Made by a program: the position numbers and the translations under genes | Part shown: positions 35,155-43,802 of the stretch, piece by piece | Layout of the letters: every line of letters starts with the position of its first letter | How positions within the stretch are numbered: position 1 is the first letter of the stretch | The notes under the pieces: model-generated | Seen by the model: the letters and a program-made list of their open reading frames with translations, nothing else | Told to the model about the DNA's origin: nothing | The model's database searches: none | Origin: Rhizobium sp. SEMIA4064 | GTDB lineage: Bacteria; Pseudomonadota; Alphaproteobacteria; Rhizobiales; Rhizobiaceae | Direction of reading: 5' to 3' | DNA length: 64,000 nucleotides | NCBI RefSeq assembly: GCF_003025035.1 | Contig: NZ_PYJN01000013.1 | Location: 1 to 64,000, forward strand

Positions 35155-36015
35155 TTAGATATGCCGGCCGATGTCGTCGTTTGAATCGTCGACGTCAGGA
35201 TCGGCCGGGCCGTTGATGGTGAAGGTGCCGTATTTGCGCGTCCAGGAACGGGCGCCCAACGGCAACGACAGGAGATAGGCAACGACGGTGACCACCATGA
35301 CATGCCAGGTATAGCTCATCAGCAGCGCCACATAGACGACGAGGGCAAGCATGATCGGCAGCACCAGGTCGCGGCGGATGCGGCTGCTTTCCGTTTTTCC
35401 GGACCAGACGGGCAGGCGGCTGACCAGCAGGAAGCCGATCAGCACGGTGTAGGCCGCACCCCAATAGGCGAATGTCTTGGTGGGCGTTAGGCCCAGGAAG
35501 CCGAGATAGACAGGCAGCAACACCAGCATCGCCCCGGCCGGCGCCGGCACGCCGACAAAATATTCAGACTGCCAGGACGCCTTGTTCTCCCGCTCCGCCA
35601 TGACGTTGAAGCGTGCGAGCCGCAGACCGGCCGCAATGGTGTAAATCAACGCCGCGATCCAGCCGAGCGAGCGTGCCTGATCCAGCAGGAAGACGTAAAC
35701 CACGAGCGCCGGCGCGACACCGAAGTTGACGATGTCGGCAAGCGAATCCATCTGCGCGCCGAACTTGGATGTGGCCTTCATCAGCCGCGCCACACGTCCG
35801 TCGATGCCGTCGAGGAAAGCGGCAACCAGCACGGCCACAACGGCGAGCTCGTACCGATTTTCGAAGGCGAGGCGGATGCCGGTCAGGCCGGCGCAGATCG
35901 CCAGCACCGTGATCATGTTCGGCACCATCAGCCGCAGCGGGATTTCCCGCAGGCGCGGCCCGCGCGCCTCGTCATTGGGACCATGCGGCTCGAAGGGCGG
36001 AAAAGGCGTCTTCAT
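35155..36015 (-). CDS. pssA: Phosphatidylserine synthase
   Basis: Makes phosphatidylserine from CDP-diacylglycerol and serine in the inner membrane. The 286-residue protein has the CDP-alcohol phosphotransferase signature: DGIDGRVARLMKATSKFG then AQMDSLAD (about 78-105), and about seven hydrophobic segments. It follows psd by 20 bases on the same strand; together they provide phosphatidylethanolamine, the precursor of phosphatidylcholine in rhizobia. Confidence 0.95.
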   Translation of the reverse strand: MKTPFPPFEPHGPNDEARGPRLREIPLRLMVPNMITVLAICAGLTGIRLAFENRYELAVVAVLVAAFLDGIDGRVARLMKATSKFGAQMDSLADIVNFGVAPALVVYVFLLDQARSLGWIAALIYTIAAGLRLARFNVMAERENKASWQSEYFVGVPAPAGAMLVLLPVYLGFLGLTPTKTFAYWGAAYTVLIGFLLVSRLPVWSGKTESSRIRRDLVLPIMLALVVYVALLMSYTWHVMVVTVVAYLLSLPLGARSWTRKYGTFTINGPADPDVDDSNDDIGRHI

Positions 36016-36035
36016 CTCGCTCGTTTTCTCCGGGC

Positions 36036-36734
36036 TCAGCTACGGCGGCTAATAATGGGGCCCTTCAGCGAGCCGAATTCGGCAATGACGGTTTCGCCGG
36101 CGATTGCCCTTTGGCCGACTGCAACGCGCGCTGCCGCTTCAGCCGGCAGGAACACATCGAGGCGTGAACCGAATCGGATCAGGCCGATACGCTCGCCGGC
36201 GTCGAGCGGCTCGTTCTCGTTGACGAAGCAGAGGATGCGGCGGGCGACGAGGCCGGCAATCTGCACCACACCGATCTCGCCATGCTTTGTCTCGATGACG
36301 AGGCCATTGCGCTCGTTCTGTTCGCTTGCCTTGTCCAGCTCCGCATTGAGGAAGCTGCCCTGGCGATAGGCGACAGTGGTGATGCGGCCGCGCATCGGCG
36401 AGCGGTTCACATGGCAATCGAAGACGTTCATGAAAATCGAAACGCGCAGCATCGGCTCGTGGCCGAGATTGAGCTCAGCCGGCGGCGTCACCATCTGCAC
36501 GCCGGAGACCTTGCCATCGGCGGGCGATACGACGAGATCGTCGTCCTGCGGCGTCATGCGCTCTGGATCGCGGAAGAAATAGGCGCACCAGAGCGTGAAG
36601 ATCAAACCGATCCAAAAAAGCGGCTTGAAGATCCAGCCGAGAACCAGCGACGCAACAAAGAAACCCGCGACAAAGGGATAGCCTTCCTTGTGCACTGGGA
36701 CGATGACGTTGCGTACACTGTTCAACAAGCTCAT
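36036..36734 (-). CDS. psd: Phosphatidylserine decarboxylase
   Basis: Decarboxylates phosphatidylserine to phosphatidylethanolamine. The 232-residue protein is the short form with two N-terminal hydrophobic segments (about 19-45) and ends in the self-cleavage region [14 protein letters not shown], where the Ser of GS becomes the pyruvoyl group. The spacing to pssA indicates one operon. Confidence 0.95.
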   Translation of the reverse strand: MSLLNSVRNVIVPVHKEGYPFVAGFFVASLVLGWIFKPLFWIGLIFTLWCAYFFRDPERMTPQDDDLVVSPADGKVSGVQMVTPPAELNLGHEPMLRVSIFMNVFDCHVNRSPMRGRITTVAYRQGSFLNAELDKASEQNERNGLVIETKHGEIGVVQIAGLVARRILCFVNENEPLDAGERIGLIRFGSRLDVFLPAEAAARVAVGQRAIAGETVIAEFGSLKGPIISRRS

Positions 36735-37045
36735 CTACGGCCTACTCCGTTAGGGCACCCTCACCAAAAACCGCGATCCGGTTGTCGGACGAGATCATGC
36801 CAGTCCAAAGAATGAAAGCAAGATAAGCGGTCTTGCTCTGAATACTCGTTGAGCGTGACTACAGGCAAACTCTGTCATGGGCAATGCTTTCGCACGCTCG
36901 CCCCCAGCGCAATCCGCGCGGGGCCAAGATGCCAACGATCCGTAGCGTTGAAAAGCGTTGCCTGTGGAAACTCGCACCGGGCGCAAAGAAAAGGCCGCCG
37001 ACGGGAAGCGGCGGCCTTTCATGACCTTCGATCATAGGGCGGAAT
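36735..37045. other. Intergenic region psd / acid phosphatase
   Basis: This 311-base region lies between the phosphatase stop codon and the start of psd on the minus strand. It contains the phosphatase terminator (36984-37019) and then presumably the psd promoter within 36740-36980. Short ORFs here are shadows without ribosome binding sites or domains. Confidence 0.45.
36984..37019 (-). terminator. Intrinsic terminator of acid phosphatase gene
   Basis: Stem AAAGGCCGCC (36990-36999) / GGCGGCCTTT (37010-37019) with a 10-base loop. Read on the minus strand it is followed by TTCTTT. Confidence 0.85.
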
Positions 37046-37744
37046 TTAGAGGCCGAGAGTGGCGCGCAGCTCGGCCTTGGCGCCTTCATATTCGCTCTTG
37101 TAGTCGTCATGCGTCATGATGGTTTCGGCGATGACGGTGCCTGCGATGTGAGCGGCTTCGATGTCGGAGGCGTAATGGATGCCGCCGACAACGCGGTTGT
37201 GACCGTATTCCCAGGCGCGGGCCATGATGGTGGCGCGCTTCTCCGGCACCATATTTGCGAGCACAATGCCCATCAGCGTGCCGACCGTGGCGTGGCCGGA
37301 TGGATAGGAGCCGGACTTGGACAAGGGTACGATTGGCTTTACGAGATCGCTGTAGAGATGCGGACGCGGACGTTTCCAGACATCCTTGGCCGGATCGACG
37401 ACGGCGCCTTCGGTCTCGACGACGCGATCGAAGAATGCCGAGAACTTCGGCAGGTTTTCCTTGGTGAATTTCGGATTGTCGATGACGTCGGAGAAGCGCC
37501 AGACGTTCTCTTCCGCATCGGCAACGGCACGAGCCGCCATTTCCGGCGTGCGGGTAACCTGGATTGTCAGGATTTCGCCGAGTTCGGCCTTCATCTGCGC
37601 CGAATCATTGGCCGGCGGCGGCGGCAGCAGGTTGAGGAGGTTGATCTCCTTGGCATCGGCAAACGGCTTGGCATCACCGGCAAAAACCGGCGAGGCGACG
37701 CCAACGACGAGCAACAGCGTTAAAGCTTTGGCGAAATTACGCAT
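37046..37744 (-). CDS. Class A non-specific acid phosphatase (PhoN-like)
   Basis: A 232-residue periplasmic phosphatase of the PAP2 superfamily. A signal peptide (about 1-22, ending VFA) precedes the mature enzyme. The three catalytic motifs are KDVWKRPRP, SYPSGHAT and RVVGGIHYASD, with the last histidine as nucleophile. It may release phosphate from organic compounds outside the cytoplasm. Single gene with its own terminator. Confidence 0.93.
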   Translation of the reverse strand: MRNFAKALTLLLVVGVASPVFAGDAKPFADAKEINLLNLLPPPPANDSAQMKAELGEILTIQVTRTPEMAARAVADAEENVWRFSDVIDNPKFTKENLPKFSAFFDRVVETEGAVVDPAKDVWKRPRPHLYSDLVKPIVPLSKSGSYPSGHATVGTLMGIVLANMVPEKRATIMARAWEYGHNRVVGGIHYASDIEAAHIAGTVIAETIMTHDDYKSEYEGAKAELRATLGL

Positions 37745-37838
37745 TTGGGGCTCCCTTGATGTGAGAACCCGTACCTATCAAGCTGTCATCTCAACTGCGT
37801 GACAAGCGAAGTCCGCAACGTCGCTACGCCGCCATTCT

Positions 37839-39725
37839 TCAGTTCGCGGGCGCCAGCCGGTTGACTACGCCGAGTTCGTCGCTCTCGCGCACCTGCTTCA
37901 GATGTTCTTCCGCCTGTGTCGCCTCGCGCTGGCGGTTCCACATTGAGGCATAGAGGCCGTTCTGCTCCAGAAGGGCGGCATGCGTGCCGCGCTCGGCGAT
38001 CTCGCCGCTTTTCAACACGATGATCTCGTCGGCGCCGATGACGGTGGAGAGCCGGTGGGCGATGACCAGTGTCGTGCGGTTCTTGGAGACGACATCCAGT
38101 GCCGCCTGGATTTCCCGTTCGGTCGTCGTGTCCAGGGCTGAGGTCGCCTCATCGAGGATAAGCACGGGCGGCGCCTTGAGGATGGTACGGGCAATGGCGA
38201 CGCGCTGCTTCTCGCCGCCGGAGAGTTTCAGGCCGCGCTCGCCGACCTTGGTCTCGAAGCCCTCGGGCAGATGGCGGATGAAGTCGCCGATCTGGGCGAT
38301 CTCCGCCGCGGTCGTCACCTCGTCCTCGCTCGCAGCCGGACGGCCGTAGCGGATATTGTAGGCGATGGTGTCGTTGAAGAGCACCGTGTCCTGCGGCACC
38401 ATGCCGATCACCTTGCGTAGGCTCTTCTGCGTCACCGTGCGCAGATCCTGGCCGTCGATGGTGATCGTGCCGTTCTGTACGTCGTAAAAGCGGTAGAGAA
38501 GCCGAGACAGGGTCGATTTTCCGGCGCCCGAAGGGCCGACAACGGCGACCGTCTTGCCGGCCGGCACCTCGAAGGAAATGCCCTTCAGGATCGGACGGGC
38601 AGCATCATAGGCGAAATGCACGTCCTTGAAGGAGATGGCGCCGTTGCCGATGGCCAGGTCCCTGGCGCCGGGAGCGTCCGTCACCTCGGGCTTGACTTCC
38701 AGCAGATCGAACATCTCTTCGATATCGGTCAGACCTTGGCGGATTTCGCGATAGACGAAGCCGATGAAGTTCAGCGGCACCGAAAGCTGCAGCAGCATCG
38801 AGTTGATGAAGACGAAGTCGCCGACCGTCTGATGCCCGTTGAGCACAGCCCAGCCGGAAAAGACGAGCATGACCGTGGTGCCGAGACCGAAGATCAAGCC
38901 TTGACCAAAGTTCAACCAGCCGAGCGAAGTCCAGACATCGGTGGCGGCCTTCTCATAGCGCGACATCGATTGATCGAAGCGCCGGGCTTCCATTTCCTCG
39001 TTGCCGAAATATTTGACCGTTTCGAAGTTCAGAAGCGAATCAATCGCCTTGGTGTTGGCATCGGTGTCGCTCTCGTTCATCGAACGGCGGATGGAGATGC
39101 GCCAGTCGCTCGCCCGGACGGTGAACCAGATGTAGAGCCAGACCGTGACCGCCGTGATGGCGAGATAGGAAAAACCGTAGCCGCGCCAGAAGATAACCGC
39201 GGTCAGCAGGAATTCGACGAAAGTCGGGACCGTGTTGAGAATGGTGAAGCGGACGATCGTCTCGATGCCCTTGGTGCCGCGTTCGATGATGCGCGACAGT
39301 CCGCCGGTCTTACGCTCGAGATGGAAGCGCAACGATAACTCGTGCATGTGCACGAAAGTCCGGTAGGCGAGCTGGCGCACGGCATATTGGCCGACGCTGG
39401 CAAAGAGCGAGTCGCGCAATTGGTTGAGGCCGAGCTGGATGAGGCGCGTGACGTTGGTGGCAACGATCAGCGCGATGGCGCCCACCATGAAGGCCGGCAG
39501 GATCCCCTGCATGTCGAGCTTGCCGTTCAGGGCATCGACGGACCACTTGAAGAAATAGGGAACCAGCAGCAGGACGAATTTCGAGATCAACAGATAGACG
39601 GTTGCCCAGACAACCCGCATCTTCAGGTCCATGCGTCCCGCCGGCCACATGTAGGGCCAGAGATTGACGATCGTATTCAACGGATTGCTGGAATCCGCCG
39701 ATATTGTCTTCTTGCGGTCTGCCAT
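37839..39725 (-). CDS. Atm1-type half ABC exporter
   Basis: A 628-residue fused permease-ATPase half transporter that would act as a homodimer. Six membrane segments (about 40-330) are followed by the nucleotide-binding domain: Walker A GPSGAGKST, signature LSGGEKQRVAIAR, Walker B PVLILDEATSALD. Sequence style (EIRQGLTDIEEMFDLL, ERGTKGIETIVRF) fits the Atm1/HMT1 group that moves glutathione-linked sulfur or metal compounds. ATG 39725 has GGAGACGG upstream; a longer reading adds 16 residues. Confidence 0.93.
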   Translation of the reverse strand: MADRKKTISADSSNPLNTIVNLWPYMWPAGRMDLKMRVVWATVYLLISKFVLLLVPYFFKWSVDALNGKLDMQGILPAFMVGAIALIVATNVTRLIQLGLNQLRDSLFASVGQYAVRQLAYRTFVHMHELSLRFHLERKTGGLSRIIERGTKGIETIVRFTILNTVPTFVEFLLTAVIFWRGYGFSYLAITAVTVWLYIWFTVRASDWRISIRRSMNESDTDANTKAIDSLLNFETVKYFGNEEMEARRFDQSMSRYEKAATDVWTSLGWLNFGQGLIFGLGTTVMLVFSGWAVLNGHQTVGDFVFINSMLLQLSVPLNFIGFVYREIRQGLTDIEEMFDLLEVKPEVTDAPGARDLAIGNGAISFKDVHFAYDAARPILKGISFEVPAGKTVAVVGPSGAGKSTLSRLLYRFYDVQNGTITIDGQDLRTVTQKSLRKVIGMVPQDTVLFNDTIAYNIRYGRPAASEDEVTTAAEIAQIGDFIRHLPEGFETKVGERGLKLSGGEKQRVAIARTILKAPPVLILDEATSALDTTTEREIQAALDVVSKNRTTLVIAHRLSTVIGADEIIVLKSGEIAERGTHAALLEQNGLYASMWNRQREATQAEEHLKQVRESDELGVVNRLAPAN

Positions 39726-39860
39726 GTCCGTCTCCGGCGAATATCTGAGCCAGCCGGGCAAAGGCGCACGCACAGCCTGGCTGGGAGGCCCCGTCAGGTG
39801 ATGAGCGGGGCAATGGGGGTCGGCGGGAGGCTTATACTATTTTTATGTCGGGTAAAAGCA

Positions 39861-39889
39861 GAGGCCAGGCGTTGATTGCGCCTGGCCTC
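39861..39889 (-). terminator. Terminator of the LysM gene
   Basis: A perfect 11-bp stem GAGGCCAGGCG / CGCCTGGCCTC with a 7-base loop. On the minus strand a short T-rich tail follows. It lies 21 bases after the LysM stop codon. Confidence 0.7.
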
Positions 39890-39909
39890 CTGATGTGAGA
39901 GGTGAACCT

Positions 39910-41976
39910 TTAAAGATGGCTGCCTGAAAGCCGCTTGCGGTGCAGTTCTTCCGCATTCGGCAGCGCGTCCTTCGGCAGGCCGAAGACCTGGCCGGGCAGG
40001 ATGCGGTCCGGATTGTTGATCTTGTCCTCATTGGCGAGATAGATCGTCGTGTAGCGCACGCCAGCGCCATAGGTGCGGCGGGAGATCTGCCAGAGCGTAT
40101 CGCCGCGGCGAATGATGACCGCATTTGTATCTTGCGAAAGCGGTGCCTGCTGCAGAGTCTTGGGGCCGCTACCGCTGGAGGAGGCTTCGGCGCTCGCCGG
40201 TGCCGGGGTGGCATTCTGGGGCTTGGTGACGGCGGCGATCATCTGTTCGAGATTAGGCAGTCCATCACCGACCGACTTCGAATCCTTCGGCAGAGCCTGC
40301 AGCGCTGCCAGCGCCCGGCCAGCCGCACTTGCCGCGTCGGCTGCAGCCTGTTTCAGCGCCGGGCTGGCATCGATCGCCGGACGGAATTCCGAAAGTGATT
40401 TCAGAGCAATTTCAGTCCCCGAGCGGGCGGCGGCGAGTTGTTCTGCACTCGGCTGCTTGCCATTGGCAAAAAGGTCCTTCAGCAGGGCGAAAGCCTTGGC
40501 TGTGTTCTCCCGCAGCTTGCCAAGCTCACCTTCATCGAGCGGAACCATGGTGGGGGCCGAGGCGTTGCCGCTGCCGCCGGCAGCCGCCGGGGTTTGCGCC
40601 GCGACCGTCACCTGATTGCCTTCTGGGCGGGTGAAATTGACGCTGGTGCGCACTGTGACCTTGCCGGCGCCGTCGAGGACGTCAACGCGGATCTTGTGGT
40701 CGCCGACCGTCAGCGGCATCGTGCCGTCGACGACGAAATGGCCGTCGGCTCCCGCTACGATCTCGCCGATCAGCTTGTCGTCGGCATAGGCGCGAACCTT
40801 GACATTCGGCTTTGTCGTGCCGGCAACGAAGATATGATTGTTTTCGATTTCGACTGCATTGACCATGACTTCGGGCTGGCTACCCGTCGTCGTTGCAGGC
40901 GCGGTCCCAGCGTCGCTAGCCGTATTGGCGGAGGCGACGGCAGTGTTGTCCTGCGGTTTGGCGCCGGTGCCATCGGTGGCGGTCGCGCCGCCTGTGCCGT
41001 TTGCGGGCGTATTGGCCGCTGGTGTCTGCTCATCCGACGCGACGCGCCCTTGTTTGGCCGACGGCGCGGTGATGATGCGGCTTGCCGTGCCAGGCTTGGA
41101 AACCATGGCGAGAAGCTGGCTCTTGTCGTCCTTCGGGACCGAGACGGTAGCAACTTCCTCCGAAGTGACGGCCTTGCCGTCCTTGCCGGTTGCGCGCAGC
41201 ACCAGTTCGTGATCGCCTGGCGGAAGCGGATTGTCGAGCACGGCGGCGAAGTCGCCGCTTGGGCCGACTTCGGTTGTCGTCACCACCTTGTCGCCGTCGA
41301 CGATCTCCAGCTTGGAATTGGGCTCCGCCGAACCTGCAATAACGGTGGAGCCATCCGGCTCGACACGCAGCACGTCGAAGGAGGGAGTGACCGGTCCCGC
41401 GGCTTGCGTCTGCGGAGCACTCTGGCCGGTCAGCGCTGCCCGCGCCTTGTCGATTGCCGCGGTGGCATCGGCAATGTTCTCCGGAAGCGATTGGATGATG
41501 GCCAGTGCCTTGCCGGCGCCGTCATGTGCCTTGTCGACCACGGCGGTCGTTGCAGCATCCGTGCCTTGGGGAGCGGCAAAACCAACGATCGCCTGCAGCG
41601 CAGTGATCACCTTCGTCTTGGCCGAGGTGAAGACATCCTCCGTCGGCCCCTTGCCGTCCTTGAAGAGCGCCTTGAGATCGGAAAGAGAGGCGACGGCCGT
41701 GGTGCCGAGATCGGTAAGCTTCTTCGTGACATCGGCAGCGTTGGTTGCTGTCGCCGCGGCACCCTGCGTTGCTTCACCGGCCTTTTTCGCGGCGTCATCA
41801 GCCTTTTGGCCATTCTCAGTGATGGTGTTCTTCACCGCGTCGCTCGCCTGATTGATGGCATCACCGATCGACTTCTTATCGCCGTTGATGCGCGGCATCA
41901 CAAAGAAGACCATCAGGATAGTCGCAACTACCAGTACCAACAGAGCCAGCAAGCCGGCACGGTTCTTCATCATCAT
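39910..41976 (-). CDS. LysM peptidoglycan-binding protein with Ig-like repeats
   Basis: A 688-residue cell-envelope protein. A single N-terminal hydrophobic span (about 8-27) anchors or exports it. Two Ala-rich helical blocks (about 40-190 and 480-600) flank two Ig-like domains (FDVLRVEPDGSTVIAGSAEPNS, PEVMVNAVEIENNHIFVAGTTK) and the C-terminal LysM domain is RRGDTLWQISRRTYG...ILPGQVF. Three in-frame ATGs at the start cannot be separated. Likely peptidoglycan binding; precise role unknown. Confidence 0.88.
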   Translation of the reverse strand: MMMKNRAGLLALLVLVVATILMVFFVMPRINGDKKSIGDAINQASDAVKNTITENGQKADDAAKKAGEATQGAAATATNAADVTKKLTDLGTTAVASLSDLKALFKDGKGPTEDVFTSAKTKVITALQAIVGFAAPQGTDAATTAVVDKAHDGAGKALAIIQSLPENIADATAAIDKARAALTGQSAPQTQAAGPVTPSFDVLRVEPDGSTVIAGSAEPNSKLEIVDGDKVVTTTEVGPSGDFAAVLDNPLPPGDHELVLRATGKDGKAVTSEEVATVSVPKDDKSQLLAMVSKPGTASRIITAPSAKQGRVASDEQTPAANTPANGTGGATATDGTGAKPQDNTAVASANTASDAGTAPATTTGSQPEVMVNAVEIENNHIFVAGTTKPNVKVRAYADDKLIGEIVAGADGHFVVDGTMPLTVGDHKIRVDVLDGAGKVTVRTSVNFTRPEGNQVTVAAQTPAAAGGSGNASAPTMVPLDEGELGKLRENTAKAFALLKDLFANGKQPSAEQLAAARSGTEIALKSLSEFRPAIDASPALKQAAADAASAAGRALAALQALPKDSKSVGDGLPNLEQMIAAVTKPQNATPAPASAEASSSGSGPKTLQQAPLSQDTNAVIIRRGDTLWQISRRTYGAGVRYTTIYLANEDKINNPDRILPGQVFGLPKDALPNAEELHRKRLSGSHL

Positions 41977-42128
41977 TTATCTCCAAGCGGCGGAGTCATC
42001 TCCACTCTTGAAATTGCTAACGATTTCGCCTGCTTTTACAAGCTTTCTCAGTCATTTCAGCGTGCTCTGGCACAAGTTTTCTTTTGAAAATTCTTGACTG
42101 AGCACTTGCAGCATAGTTGTTTGCATTC

Positions 42129-42752
42129 ATGACTGACGATTCTGTGCCAATTCGATCCATCTGCGTCTATTGCGGCTCCAGGCCGGGTCGCGATCCTTCT
42201 CACATGGCTGCGGGCCGTGAGCTGGGCAAGAACATCGCCGAGAGCGGGTTGCGCCTGGTCTATGGCGGCGGCACGAAAGGCATCATGGGCGCTGTCGCGA
42301 GCGGCGTCCTGTCGCATGGTGGTCAGGTCACCGGCATCATTCCGGAGTTCCTCGTTGACATGGAAGCGACGCGCCATTCGCTCGGCCAATTGGACGAGCT
42401 AATCATAACTCCGGACATGCATACGCGCAAACACACCATGTTCGAGCGCGCCGACGCTTTCGTGGCGCTGCCGGGCGGCATCGGTACGCTGGAAGAAATC
42501 GTCGAGATCATGACCTGGGGCCAGCTCGGCCGCCACGAAAAGCCGATGGTCTTCGCCAATATCAACGGTTTCTGGAATCCGATGATGGAGCTAATTCGTC
42601 ATATGACGGAGGAAGGCTTCGTCCACACCGCCCATCGCGTGCAGCCGCTGGTCATCGACCAGGTCGCCGACATCATCCCGGCGATCCGCAAGCATGCCGC
42701 CGAAACCGTGGGATCACGCGGCGGCGAAGAGGCCGTCATCGCAAAGCTCTGA
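42129..42752 (+). CDS. LOG-family phosphoribohydrolase
   Basis: A 207-residue protein of the LOG / TIGR00730 group. The nucleotide motif GGGTKGIMGAVA and the signature PGGIGTLEEI are present. Family members release free cytokinin from riboside monophosphate or hydrolyse AMP-like nucleotides. ATG 42129 is chosen over an in-frame TTG at 42117. It is convergent with rarD. Confidence 0.9.
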   Translation: MTDDSVPIRSICVYCGSRPGRDPSHMAAGRELGKNIAESGLRLVYGGGTKGIMGAVASGVLSHGGQVTGIIPEFLVDMEATRHSLGQLDELIITPDMHTRKHTMFERADAFVALPGGIGTLEEIVEIMTWGQLGRHEKPMVFANINGFWNPMMELIRHMTEEGFVHTAHRVQPLVIDQVADIIPAIRKHAAETVGSRGGEEAVIAKL

Positions 42753-42780
42753 CTAGAGATTTGCTAACCGTGTCTTGTGG

Positions 42781-43692
42781 TTAGCGCGCCCGGCTCTGAC
42801 GCAGCATCGACCAGCTATAAAGCGCCAGCCCCGCCCAGATCAGGGAGAAGGCAATCATCTGCGTCGTGCCGAAAGGCTCCCTGAACAGGAAGACGGCGAT
42901 GAGGAAAACCATGGTCGGCACGATATACTGCATGATGCCGATGGTGGAGAGCCTGAGAAGCTTCGCTCCATTGGCGAAGATCATCAGCGGCAGGGCGGTT
43001 ACGAAACCGCAACCGAGCAGCAGCGCCATATCCGAGACGCCGGTGCGATAGAGATGGCCTTCGCCGCGCGTCTCCAGATAGATGATGTAAAGCAGCGCGG
43101 GGATGCAGAGCAGCAGTACCTCGAGGAAGAAGCCCTGATTCGGCCCGACCGGTAGCGTCTTGCGGAAAAAGCCGTAGAAACCCCAGGAGAACGTCAGCGA
43201 CAGCGCCACCCAGGGCAGGGTGCCGGCTTCGACGGTCAGGATGACGACCGCTGCGCCCGCAAGGCCGATCGCGACGATCTGCACCGGCGCAAGCCTCTCC
43301 TTCAGCAGCAAAGCGCCGAGCGCGATGCTGAATAGTGGATTGATGAAGTAGCCGAGGGCCGCATCGAGCGAATGTCCTGCGCCGATCGCCCAGACATAAG
43401 TGCCCCAATTGATGGTAATCAGCATCGCCGTCACCGACGCCATGGCGAGCGTGCGCGGGTTGCCGAGCGCTGCCTTCACGTCGCCCATGCGGCCGAGTGC
43501 CAGCAGCACGGCGCCGGCGACCGGAACCGACCACAGGATGCGGTGGGCAATGACCTCCATGGCCGGGATATGCGCCATGGCCTTCATGTAGAGCGGCAGG
43601 ACGCCCCAGAGCAGATAGGCCGTCAGCACGAAACCGAATCCGCGTGCGCTGTCCTCGTTCTTGATCTCAGGTGCGACCGTATCGGTAGCCAT
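42781..43692 (-). CDS. rarD: RarD-type EamA transporter
   Basis: A 303-residue inner-membrane protein with ten hydrophobic segments arranged as two EamA/DMT repeats. The N-terminal part (RGFGFVLTAYLLWGVLPLYM) and GFYGFFRKTLP are typical of RarD, named for chloramphenicol sensitivity. Substrate not known. Confidence 0.9.
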   Translation of the reverse strand: MATDTVAPEIKNEDSARGFGFVLTAYLLWGVLPLYMKAMAHIPAMEVIAHRILWSVPVAGAVLLALGRMGDVKAALGNPRTLAMASVTAMLITINWGTYVWAIGAGHSLDAALGYFINPLFSIALGALLLKERLAPVQIVAIGLAGAAVVILTVEAGTLPWVALSLTFSWGFYGFFRKTLPVGPNQGFFLEVLLLCIPALLYIIYLETRGEGHLYRTGVSDMALLLGCGFVTALPLMIFANGAKLLRLSTIGIMQYIVPTMVFLIAVFLFREPFGTTQMIAFSLIWAGLALYSWSMLRQSRAR

Positions 43693-43802
43693 TGGTATTT
43701 CCCGCCGTTCTATTTTCTTTTACGACGGGCTTACTCCAATGCGGGTTGTGGTGCCAATTCATTTCCTTGACGGCATCGTCAAGGTTTTTGATGGGCGGCG
43801 GA

